Shown here one piece after another: positions 54,450 through 62,422 of a stretch of DNA of 64,000 nucleotides (positions are counted from its first letter, which is position 1; the number at the start of each line of letters is the position of its first letter). Both the position numbers and the translations under genes were made by a program. Source of the stretch: an uncultured Prevotellaceae bacterium (GTDB lineage: Bacteria > Bacteroidota > Bacteroidia > Bacteroidales > Bacteroidaceae); assembly GCA_900316315.1 (NCBI GenBank), contig ONCK01000005.1, positions 186,001-250,000 of the forward strand. The letters are read 5' to 3'. Below the pieces are notes generated by a model. It was not told the DNA's origin. It saw nothing but the letters and a program-made list of their open reading frames with translations, and did no database searches.

Positions 54450-56765
54450 ATGAACAAGACACCAAAAAGCAGTCGCAGCAAGCAAGCCCTTGCCGAGCGG
54501 ATGCAACAAGTATTTGAAAGCGATCCTCAAAAGGCCTTTAGCCTCAGCGATCTCTCCAAGCTACTCAAACTCAAGACCCACCCTCTCAAGCTCCTTTGCA
54601 CAGATATACTCGAGGACATGGCAGCCGACGACTATATCTCCGTGACTCGTGACAACAAGTACCGGCTCAATACGCGCAGCCAGGTCATGGAGGGCACCTT
54701 TGAGCGCCACCGCAACGGACGCAACGCCTTCCTCCCCGACGGAGAGGAGAAGTCTATCCTCGTCGTTGAGCGCAACAGCAAGCATGCCCTCGACGGCGAC
54801 CGCGTCAAAGCCGTACTCCTCGCCCGCCGTCGCAACCACACCCGTGAGGCCGAAATCATCGAGATCTTAGAGCGCGCCGACAAGCAGTTTGTAGGCACCC
54901 TCAAGGTGCTCAAGGACTTTGCCTTCCTGCTCACCGCCGACCGCACGCTCGCAGCCGACATCTACATCCCTAAGCGGTCCCTTAAGGGGGCCAAAGACGG
55001 CGACAAAGCTGTCGTCAAGATCGTATCCTGGCCTGAGGACATGAAGAATCCCGAAGGCAAAGTCATCGATGTGCTTGGCCAGACAGGAGAAAACAATACC
55101 GAGATGCACGCCATCCTCGCCCAGTACGGACTCCCCTACACTTATCCCAAAGCTGTAGAGAAAGCCGCCGATGCCTTGCCTGAGGATATCTCGCCCGATG
55201 AGATTAAGAAGCGCGAAGACTTCCGCGCAGTCACGACCTTCACCATCGATCCCGCCGACGCCAAGGACTTTGACGACGCGCTCTCCATCCGTAAGCTCTC
55301 CAACGGCAACTGGGAAGTGGGCGTACATATCGCCGACGTGACCCACTACGTCAAGGAGGGCAGTATCATCGACAAGGAAGCCGTCAAGCGCAGTACCAGC
55401 GTCTACCTCGTCGACCGCACAGTGCCGATGCTGCCGGAGCGACTCTGCAACTATCTCTGCTCACTCCGCCCCGACGAGGACAAACTCACCTTTTCTGTCA
55501 TCTTTGAGCTGGATGACAAGGCCAATATCAAGAAAGCTCATATCGCCCGCACGGCTATTCACTCCAACCGCCGGTTTACCTACGAGGAAGTACAGACCAT
55601 ATTGGAACAAAACGGCGAAGCGTCGGAAGCCGACCTCCACACCCCGGGCGAGCATCCCCGGCGCGTCCAGCCGGGTCCCGACGGCAAGCCCGTAGGCGAA
55701 TATGCTACCGAGCTGATCACCCTCAACCGTCTCGCTAAGCTCTTGCGCTCACGACGCTTCTCCGGCGGCGCCATAGAGTTTGACCGCCCCGAGGTACGCT
55801 TTACCCTCGACGAAAAGGGCCATCCGACTGGTACATATATCAAAATCGCTAAGGACGCCAACAAGCTCGTCGAGGAGTACATGCTCCTGGCCAACAAATA
55901 CGTAGCCGAGTCCATCGGTCTCGCCCCCAAGGGCCAGAAGAGCAAGCCCTTCGTCTACCGTATCCACGATACGCCCGACCCCGAAAAACTTGAGAAGCTC
56001 AGAGCCTTCGTCCTCAAGTTTGGCCACACGCTCCGTACCGACGGCAGCAAGGACGATATCAACAAGAGTCTCAACAAGCTCCTCACCGACGTACATGACA
56101 AACCGGAGCAAGATGTCGTCGAGGACGTGGCACTGCGCTCCATGCAAAAGGCACGGTACTCCACCCACAACATCGGGCACTACGGCTTGATGTTCCGATA
56201 TTACACCCACTTCACCTCACCCATCCGCCGCTATCCCGATGATCTCGTCCACCGTCTCCTGGCCCGCTACGCCGATGGCGGACGCGCCGTCAATCAGCAG
56301 CGACTCGAGGACCTCTGCGAGCATTGCTCGGAGATGGAACAGATTGCTGCCCAGGCGGAGCGCGCAAGTATCAAGTACAAGCAAGTAGAGTACATGGCCG
56401 ACCACTTGGGCGAGGACTTCAAGGGTAAGATCAGCGGCGTCAATGAGTTTGGTATCTACGTCGCCGTAGATGGAAGCATGTGCGAAGGCATGGTGCCCCT
56501 CCATACGTTATTGGACGACTACTACGAGTTTGACGAGCGCAACTACTGTCTGGTAGGTCGCCGCAATCATCGCCGATATACCATCGGTGACCGTGTCACC
56601 GTACGCGTAGCGCAAGCCAACTTGGAGCGCCGACAACTCGACTTTGAGCTTCTCGACGGGCCCAACGGCCCGCGTCCTGCCGCGTCAGACAAGCCGCAGC
56701 CTAAGGCTGAAGCTGGCTTTGGCAAACGCAGCAAGTCCAAAGGCCGCAAGGGACGGAGACGCTAG
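54450..56765 (+). CDS. rnr: Ribonuclease R
   Basis: Processive 3'-5' exoribonuclease of 771 residues. An N-terminal helix-turn-helix (SDLSKLLKLKTHPLKLLC) and cold-shock domains precede the RNB catalytic domain, whose metal site is FTIDPADAKDFDDALS at about 268-283. An S1 domain follows (GKISGVNEFGIYVAVDGSMC). The basic C-terminal tail (GKRSKSKGRKGRRR) helps bind structured RNA. Confidence 0.96.
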   Translation: MNKTPKSSRSKQALAERMQQVFESDPQKAFSLSDLSKLLKLKTHPLKLLCTDILEDMAADDYISVTRDNKYRLNTRSQVMEGTFERHRNGRNAFLPDGEEKSILVVERNSKHALDGDRVKAVLLARRRNHTREAEIIEILERADKQFVGTLKVLKDFAFLLTADRTLAADIYIPKRSLKGAKDGDKAVVKIVSWPEDMKNPEGKVIDVLGQTGENNTEMHAILAQYGLPYTYPKAVEKAADALPEDISPDEIKKREDFRAVTTFTIDPADAKDFDDALSIRKLSNGNWEVGVHIADVTHYVKEGSIIDKEAVKRSTSVYLVDRTVPMLPERLCNYLCSLRPDEDKLTFSVIFELDDKANIKKAHIARTAIHSNRRFTYEEVQTILEQNGEASEADLHTPGEHPRRVQPGPDGKPVGEYATELITLNRLAKLLRSRRFSGGAIEFDRPEVRFTLDEKGHPTGTYIKIAKDANKLVEEYMLLANKYVAESIGLAPKGQKSKPFVYRIHDTPDPEKLEKLRAFVLKFGHTLRTDGSKDDINKSLNKLLTDVHDKPEQDVVEDVALRSMQKARYSTHNIGHYGLMFRYYTHFTSPIRRYPDDLVHRLLARYADGGRAVNQQRLEDLCEHCSEMEQIAAQAERASIKYKQVEYMADHLGEDFKGKISGVNEFGIYVAVDGSMCEGMVPLHTLLDDYYEFDERNYCLVGRRNHRRYTIGDRVTVRVAQANLERRQLDFELLDGPNGPRPAASDKPQPKAEAGFGKRSKSKGRKGRRR

Positions 56766-56773
56766 TCTCTCGC

Positions 56774-56989
56774 CTCCTGAGTCACCGGGCCCCGGCGCTA
56801 TAGGCTCAGGAGCCTAAACCACGAGCTCGCAAGCTCCTCTGTAAGTAAACAGAGCACAATACTCTCTGTATTATATGCTTTGCGGCCTTCATAAGATCCG
56901 ACGTTATCTTCATAAGGTCCAATGTCCTTTTAATAAAATCCGAGATCCCCTTCATAAGGCCCGATGCTGTCCATTCAGCATCGGGCCTT
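56774..56989 (+). terminator. Hairpin cluster and terminator-like stem after rnr
   Basis: Several stems follow the rnr stop: CTCCTGAG/CTCAGGAG (56774-56812), GAGCT/AGCTC, CTCTGT/ACAGAG (56837-56854). Then come four degenerate 20-21-base units resembling CTTCATAAGGTCCGA (from 56887). A perfect 14-bp stem AAGGCCCGATGCTG/CAGCATCGGGCCTT closes the block (56956-56989), followed by ACTGTATTTA. The last stem is the best terminator candidate. Confidence 0.55.
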
Positions 56990-57197
56990 ACTGTATTTAG
57001 GCTGCTCTCCTGCTCGCCTTGTCCCCGGCCAAGACACCATTAGCAAGCCACTCACCCCCCACTTATCGTGTGTCTCTACTGCAGAAGCTCATTGAAGAAA
57101 TCCCTATGTAAGGAAGGACAACGCTCATATTCAGACTCAGTTCCCAAAGGTTACATCGAGCGTATGATTGCCCGCCATTCTTTAGACTGGCCAGCAG

Positions 57198-57570
57198 TTT
57201 TCATATAATAAATCCGAGATACTGCCTCATACAAGTGCAGATGTAGTGATGACAAATCGCCTTGTTCGCACAACAAGGTCGGATGTAGTTTAAACTAAGT
57301 CGGACTTAGTTTAAACTGGAAGGCGAGTTGTTATCGTCTGATAGCCAGTTAGTTGCGAGAAGACCAAATTTTATTTATAATTCATTGGATTTCAATGAGT
57401 TACGAGAGCGATTTTAGAAAGTTCCCATCTTTTTTTCTTCAGAGGCAAACGGGGACTCTCAATTCAATTTTTTATTATAAAAAAATAATGTCCCCTTAAG
57501 CCTCTGATGAAGCGGACGCCCACATTGATACGTCTGACTCTTGCGAAAGACCTTTGGTGACGCGTAAAAA
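57198..57570. repeat. Dispersed intergenic repeat, copy 2
   Basis: Same orientation as copy 1 at 39317. The core is 57198-57403. Two perfect AGTTTAAACT palindromes lie at 57287-57296 and 57308-57317, again 21 bp apart. The preceding hairpin is CCTTGTT/AACAAGG, one pair longer than in copy 1 and with a different loop. Weaker similarity continues to about 57570. Confidence 0.85.
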
Positions 57571-58056
57571 AACTTCCGGTGAAAGCGAGAGCGATTGGAA
57601 AGAGTAATCGGACAGCGGGAGGAGTGATAGAGATTTTGACCGCTTCTCTCCCTCCAATTGACCATTCTGCGCGTATCCGATACAGACGTATACCTGACAG
57701 ACCGACATTGAAAACAATGAAGGAGCCCCTGGCTGACTTTCGGCTGGCAGCGGAGCATGCCTTGTTCCCCGCCAATCTTCTGTTGGTCCCCATTTGCATC
57801 GCGCAGCCCGCACCCTCCGATTTCATAACAGTTATCCCGACTTTGACAACACGCACACTGCTTGTGCAGCCCGTCCTCCCGTCTGCTCCGCCAGGCTTTG
57901 GGAAAACATTTGGTCTGCTTGAGCAGATTCGTTGTCCACTTTTGACACATACATGAGCAATTCTCGTCAATAATAAGTCATATTTTACAAGATTAAAATA
58001 GCATATATTTCGCTATTTATGTCTAAAAGTTCATATATCACTCCATTTTAAACACA

Positions 58057-58103
58057 TTTTTGGCTGCACTTTAAAGCCAAAAAGGGTACTTTAATTAATT
58101 TTG
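58057..58103 (+). promoter_or_regulatory. Promoter and palindromic operator of the AraC-type gene
   Basis: TAATTTTG at 58096-58103 is the -7 element. Just upstream, TTTTTGGCT (58057-58065) and AGCCAAAAA (58075-58083) form a perfect 9-bp inverted repeat with a 9-base centre, covering where the -33 contact should be. It is a plausible operator. Confidence 0.5.
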
Positions 58104-58126
58104 CAGTGAAAAAGAAGCAACCAGCC

Positions 58127-59026
58127 ATGTCTCAGAAAATGCAGGATGATATCTACCGTCCCCAAATCGGTGATAAGTCAACCCCACGCCCCCAGCCCGA
58201 CTACGAAGACGGCGATGTCTTTATATTCAACCAGTTTCGCGACATTTCCGCCAAAAAGACTATAGCACTTCCCCTCAATATCATCATCATCTGCACCCAA
58301 GGGCGTATGCAGTTGGACGTCAATGCGCGCACGCTGGTCGTAGAGTCGAGCAACATCCTCATTTGCCCTACCAACACCATCCTGAGCAATGAGCTCTTCA
58401 GCAGCGACTTTGAATGCAAGGTCATGGGCATCACCGACAGATTTTTGCAGGCTTTTCTCCACAGCAACATCAACATCTGGAACGAAACCCTCTATATCAA
58501 CAAGGTCAATATCATTGAGGCCAAGATCTCAGACTCCATCTTCTACCAACATCTCTATGAGATGATACGTCTGCTCATTGACCACGAACAAGGCCCCTAT
58601 CACAAGGAGATGATGCAGCTGCTCGTAGGCGAGACGCTGCTTGGTATCTGCTCCATCCTGAGCAAGAACAGCAACGACAGTCTCACCGTCGATTCTCCCC
58701 GCGCAGAAGTACTCTTTCACAAGTTTATCCATCTCGTGAGCAGCAATAAGATCAAGCGTCAGCCGGTAGAGTACTACGCCCGCAATTTGCGTATCACTCC
58801 CAAGTATCTCTCGCTCATCTGCAAGCGCATCAGCGGCAAGACAGCCCTTCACTGGATCGAGGACTATGTGATGGAGGATGTGCGGTATTACCTCCGCAAC
58901 ACAGATCTCTCCATCAAGGAGATTGCCCATACGCTTGGATTCCCCAATCTGAGCTTCTTCGGCAAATACATCAAGCGCCGCTATGGCGTGTCGCCCAAGG
59001 TCTACCGTAAACAGTTGAGAAGCTAG
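58127..59026 (+). CDS. AraC family transcriptional regulator
   Basis: A 299-residue regulator. Start chosen at MSQKMQDDIYRP (58127) because the upstream GTG at 58106 would begin three bases after the -7 element. The N-terminal half is a cupin-like sensor (ALPLNIIIICTQGRMQLDVN). The C-terminal double helix-turn-helix shows RITPKYLSLICKRISGKTAL and DLSIKEIAHTLGFPNLSFFG, ending YGVSPKVYRKQL. Ligand unknown. The convergent neighbour is a LysE exporter. Confidence 0.92.
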   Translation: MSQKMQDDIYRPQIGDKSTPRPQPDYEDGDVFIFNQFRDISAKKTIALPLNIIIICTQGRMQLDVNARTLVVESSNILICPTNTILSNELFSSDFECKVMGITDRFLQAFLHSNINIWNETLYINKVNIIEAKISDSIFYQHLYEMIRLLIDHEQGPYHKEMMQLLVGETLLGICSILSKNSNDSLTVDSPRAEVLFHKFIHLVSSNKIKRQPVEYYARNLRITPKYLSLICKRISGKTALHWIEDYVMEDVRYYLRNTDLSIKEIAHTLGFPNLSFFGKYIKRRYGVSPKVYRKQLRS

Positions 59027-59091
59027 CCCTGCGCAGAGGCTGGGGAGATGAGGCGGAAGTCACCTCAGACAGCAGGCCTGCATACGCCAGC

Positions 59092-59685
59092 CTACTGAAA
59101 CAGAATGATAAATGCGCAGCCGGCCAGCAATAGCGCCATGATCACGTTGACCCACTTCATCTTGTTGATAAAGAAGCGTCTCAGATAGCCCCCGACAAAG
59201 ATCCAAGCCAGATTGGCGATAGGACCGGCCAGCAGAAGCAGGGCAGCCGTAAGGTAGTAGTCACCAAGTCGGTCAGAGTAAGGAATGACATAGATGCTGT
59301 AGACCGTCACTTCAAAGATGATCATCTTGACATTGGTCAACTGCATGATAAATCCGCTCCAAAAGTTGCATATCGTCCGGTCATCATCCCCTTCCAGCGG
59401 CGTATGGTAGATACGCCAGGCCAGCCAGAGAATATAGGCCGCGCCTATCACTCTGAGCCAAAGCACATAGGGCTTGATCGCCGTGTCAAGATGATAACTC
59501 AGTAGCGCTACCACGCTCACTACACACACGAAGCCGACCAGCAAGCCCCGCCACATTTTCAGCGCCTTGGGCCGCCCGTAGCGCAAGGAGCACGACAGGG
59601 CATACAGATTGGCAGGCCCGGGCGTGTAGCCCACGACCAAGATGTAGAGCAATAGGGTAGAGAGCAGTCGGAGCGGCATAAACAA
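59092..59685 (-). CDS. LysE family exporter
   Basis: A 197-residue inner-membrane protein with about six helices. GYTPGPANLYALSCSLRYGR is the LysE/RhtB signature, then WSGFIMQLTNVKMIIFEVTV. The family exports amino acids or similar small molecules; the substrate here is unknown. It has its own consensus promoter and faces the AraC gene tail to tail across 65 bases. Confidence 0.9.
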   Translation of the reverse strand: MFMPLRLLSTLLLYILVVGYTPGPANLYALSCSLRYGRPKALKMWRGLLVGFVCVVSVVALLSYHLDTAIKPYVLWLRVIGAAYILWLAWRIYHTPLEGDDDRTICNFWSGFIMQLTNVKMIIFEVTVYSIYVIPYSDRLGDYYLTAALLLLAGPIANLAWIFVGGYLRRFFINKMKWVNVIMALLLAGCAFIILFQ

Positions 59686-59741
59686 CAGTAGAGGCGAGTA
59701 AATATATATTAAAAATGAGGCGAAATGCTTCTATCTCACTG

Positions 59742-59771
59742 CAAAATTAATCAATATTCCCACCTGCCCAA
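59742..59771 (-). promoter_or_regulatory. Promoter of the LysE exporter gene
   Basis: On the minus strand TTG, 19 bases, TAATTTTG, about 57 bases before the start codon. Confidence 0.65.
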
Positions 59772-59944
59772 GTTGCATGTCGGGATAAATTGAAGGCATC
59801 CCGTATTTTTTACTTTCGGAGGCAAAATATTAGGACTATTTGGGAGTGTATATCCGGAGGAAAGGTTATCTTAGCTGAGCAAAAAGAAGCTGTCTGCTAT
59901 CTAGTCAGACCTACAATCTATCATACTTCAAATTATCCTCTACA

Positions 59945-61024
59945 ATGAGCACAACCAACAATAATTACTGCGTCATACTCTGCGGCGGCATCGGCAGCCG
60001 TCTCTGGCCACTCAGCCGCAAGGATATGCCCAAGCAATTTTGCAACATCACAGGTATCGGCCAATCGGCCTTGCAAATCACCTACAAACGCTTCGCACGC
60101 TTCCTGCCCGAAGACCATATCTATCTCTCTACTTACAAGGAATACGTGCCCATCGTCAGTCGCCAGCTGCCTCAGGTCAACTCCGACCATATCCTCGCCG
60201 AACCCGTCCAACTCGGTACTGCTCCTGCCCTTGCCCTCGCCACTGTCCTCATCAATGCGGTCAATCCGAAAGCCAATATCATCTCCTCCCCATGTGACCA
60301 ACTTATCGTTGGCGAAGACAAATTTAAGAAGCAAATACTTGACGGCCTGGACTTCGTCTCTAAGATATCAGCCTTTCTCGTGCTCGGTGTCAAGCCCGAT
60401 CACCCCGACACCTCATACGGCTACATCCAGGCTGGAAGCGAGACGATAGGCTCCATGGCCAAGGTCAAGAGCTTCACCGAGAAGCCTGACTTGGACTTTG
60501 CCCGGCTGTTTATCGAGAGCGGCGAGTTTTATTGGAATACCAGTCTCTTCTTTTACAACGCAAGCACGATGATGGCCGCCCTGCGCGAGAGCTATCCCGC
60601 CATCATGCCCCTCGCCCAGCTCGCCGGCCAGAGAGTGCCGCGCGCAGAGCTCTATCAGCAAATCGCAGAGCAGTATCCGCGCAATCGCTATCAGGCCGTC
60701 GACATGTTTGTCCTCGAGCACCAGTCCAACGTATACGTCCAGCCCGTCACATTTGGCTGGGCTGACATCGGCACCTGGGAGACGCTCTACAACGCCCGGC
60801 AGAAGGACAACAGAGGCAACGTGGTGATGAATGGCCGGGCCGAGCTCTACGACAGCAGCAACAATATACTCTCTATGTCTAACGACAAAATCATATTTAC
60901 CCAAGACCTTAACGGCTACTTGGTCGTAGAGAGTGGCAATATCCTCCTCATCGCACCCAAGGACAACCCCGACAAACTCCGGCGTATCATGACTGACGCC
61001 ATCATGAAGTACGGTTCGGAGTAA
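59945..61024 (+). CDS. manC: Mannose-1-phosphate guanylyltransferase
   Basis: Makes GDP-mannose from GTP and mannose-1-phosphate for surface glycans and GDP-fucose; 359 residues. CVILCGGIGSRLWPLSRKDM is the nucleotide-binding signature, with KSFTEKPDLDFA and GEFYWNTSLFFY for the sugar site and VTFGWADIGTWETLY near the end. It lacks the extra isomerase domain of bifunctional enzymes. No other sugar-nucleotide gene lies beside it in the window. A terminator follows. Confidence 0.94.
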   Translation: MSTTNNNYCVILCGGIGSRLWPLSRKDMPKQFCNITGIGQSALQITYKRFARFLPEDHIYLSTYKEYVPIVSRQLPQVNSDHILAEPVQLGTAPALALATVLINAVNPKANIISSPCDQLIVGEDKFKKQILDGLDFVSKISAFLVLGVKPDHPDTSYGYIQAGSETIGSMAKVKSFTEKPDLDFARLFIESGEFYWNTSLFFYNASTMMAALRESYPAIMPLAQLAGQRVPRAELYQQIAEQYPRNRYQAVDMFVLEHQSNVYVQPVTFGWADIGTWETLYNARQKDNRGNVVMNGRAELYDSSNNILSMSNDKIIFTQDLNGYLVVESGNILLIAPKDNPDKLRRIMTDAIMKYGSE

Positions 61025-61089
61025 ACACACCCCGACTTGCATTACGGCATGTCTATTCTACAGTCCACGAGACACCCGTAAGCATATAC

Positions 61090-61123
61090 AAGGTCTGGTC
61101 CGGAACATTCCGGAGCGGACCTT
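61090..61123 (+). terminator. Hairpin terminator after the guanylyltransferase gene
   Basis: AAGGTC-TGGT-CCGGAA, CA loop, TTCCGG-AGCG-GACCTT: two stacked perfect stems with a symmetric internal loop, 65 bases after the stop. The following T content is modest. Confidence 0.6.
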
Positions 61124-61271
61124 GCCGTATTTACCCGTCAGGGCTGCGCTATTTCATCCGCTCTTGCAGACGCGACGTCACTGCTCCACCATAGTCCAGA
61201 CCGACTAGACCCGAGGCTTTTCTCCCTCTGCCTCAGCCTTCGTCTCGCTCTGTACACGCCAGAAGCCACAA

Positions 61272-61305
61272 AGGGTGTAGCCGACCCGTAAGTCAGCCAC
61301 ACCCT
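61272..61305 (-). terminator. Possible terminator of the lipoprotein gene
   Basis: On the minus strand AGGGTGTGGCTGAC pairs with GTCGGCTACACCCT (two G-T type changes), then TTTGTGG. It lies about 60 bases after the lipoprotein stop. Confidence 0.5.
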
Positions 61306-61366
61306 CCGTTTCATGTGAAAGCCGTCTCGCCTCTCCTTAGAAGCAGGATCGAGATTTCAGTCTCTA

Positions 61367-62047
61367 TTAATTGCCAAGAGCCTTGTTGAGGCCATTGATG
61401 GCGTCGCTCTGAGCCTTATTGATAGCTTTGTTGGCTTTGGAAGCCTCCTTGTTAACGGCTTCAGTGGCCTTTTTGTTAGCTTTGTTGACTTTGTTGTCAA
61501 CGGCTGCCTTAGCAGCGGCCTTGGCATTGTCTACTGAAGCCTTGGCTGCAGCCTTAGCATCGTCTACCGAGGCCTTGGCAGCAGCCTCAGCAACCTCAAC
61601 AGTCTGGTTGGCACTGTTGACAGCTCCTGCGACGGCATCTGTAGCAGCATCGTTAGCTGCGTTTCCAACTGTAGCAGCGCTCTTTACAGCATGATTGACT
61701 ACACTGTCAAGTACTGCAGCACCGCTATAGGTCTTACCCGTTGCATCAGAATACTTCTGCAAGGCAGCACCTATCTTCTGCTGAACATTCTCAAGCTTAG
61801 ACTTGACGCCGTCCAGAGCTTCCTGAGCCGTCTTGACGGCCTCTTCCTTCGCCGCCTCAGACTCATAGGTCGCGCCGGTAATACTGTCATAATGGGCCTG
61901 GACACTATCAAGCTCATGCTGTACCTGGACCAGTTCGATACTGTCGTTCTGGATTTCCTCTACGGCCTTGGCCTCATCCGACTTGCTGCCGCACGATACG
62001 AGGCCCAATGCTACTGCCAAAGGCAAAGCTAACATCAAATGCTTCAT
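61367..62047 (-). CDS. Ala/Lys-rich lipoprotein with repeat helix
   Basis: A 226-residue exported lipoprotein. The signal peptide ends at a lipobox, GLVSCGSKSDE, with Cys19 as the lipid anchor. A charged helical region (about 30-100, AVKTAQEALDGVKSKLENVQ) is followed by an 11-residue repeat of the form AKAsVDdAKAA (about 155-190) and a Lys/Ala/Asn-rich end. The repeat resembles LEA- or apolipoprotein-like amphipathic helices and the structural lipoproteins that link envelope layers. Function unknown. A TACCTTTG element lies about 68 bases upstream. Confidence 0.75.
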   Translation of the reverse strand: MKHLMLALPLAVALGLVSCGSKSDEAKAVEEIQNDSIELVQVQHELDSVQAHYDSITGATYESEAAKEEAVKTAQEALDGVKSKLENVQQKIGAALQKYSDATGKTYSGAAVLDSVVNHAVKSAATVGNAANDAATDAVAGAVNSANQTVEVAEAAAKASVDDAKAAAKASVDNAKAAAKAAVDNKVNKANKKATEAVNKEASKANKAINKAQSDAINGLNKALGN

Positions 62048-62114
62048 CTCTTTTGATTTATAAGTTAATAAAATGCTTTTTGTCTGCGTTCTCTTCTACC
62101 CCTTGTAGACTCGG

Positions 62115-62122
62115 CAAAGGTA
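62115..62122 (-). promoter_or_regulatory. -7 element for the lipoprotein gene
   Basis: TACCTTTG on the minus strand; no clear -33 box. Confidence 0.5.
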
Positions 62123-62393
62123 GTGATTTGGTCTGAAAATCGATAACTTCGGAACCATGATTTTTATGTCCCCATCGCTACTTACCTACCTTCCATCTCA
62201 GCCGGCTGTCTCCCTTACTCTGCCATTTCCTTCATGATTGGCCCGATGCATGCCAATCTCCTTACAGAAGCTAATTTTCGCACGCGCTCTCCAATATTGC
62301 CCGGGACTGTTTCTACTCCGGTCTGGCATAGCAGACTGACATGGCTGAAAAAAATAAGAGGAGTCGTCAGGCGGCTAATTGACGGAGTTGAAC
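62123..62393. other. Divergent intergenic region before the aminopeptidase gene
   Basis: About 270 bases between the two divergent promoter elements. Nothing else recognised. Confidence 0.5.
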
Positions 62394-62401
62394 TATTTTT
62401 G
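62394..62401 (+). promoter_or_regulatory. -7 element for the aminopeptidase gene
   Basis: TATTTTTG, 21 bases before the start codon; no clear -33 box. Confidence 0.45.
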
Positions 62402-62422
62402 TAAGGACAAACAAAGCAAAAT

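Larger units (their letters stand above)
56990..58126. other. Large intergenic region between rnr and the AraC gene
   Basis: About 1.1 kb. It holds dispersed repeat copy 2 and, near its end, the AraC promoter with a 9-bp inverted repeat. Three overlapping minus frames (57459-57970) and one plus frame (57579-57956) cover the same bases, and none shows protein features. No known RNA was recognised. Confidence 0.55.

Noticed and set aside
57459-57970. Four overlapping frames in both orientations
   Set aside because: They run out of the dispersed repeat and are not preserved in copy 1; no protein features.
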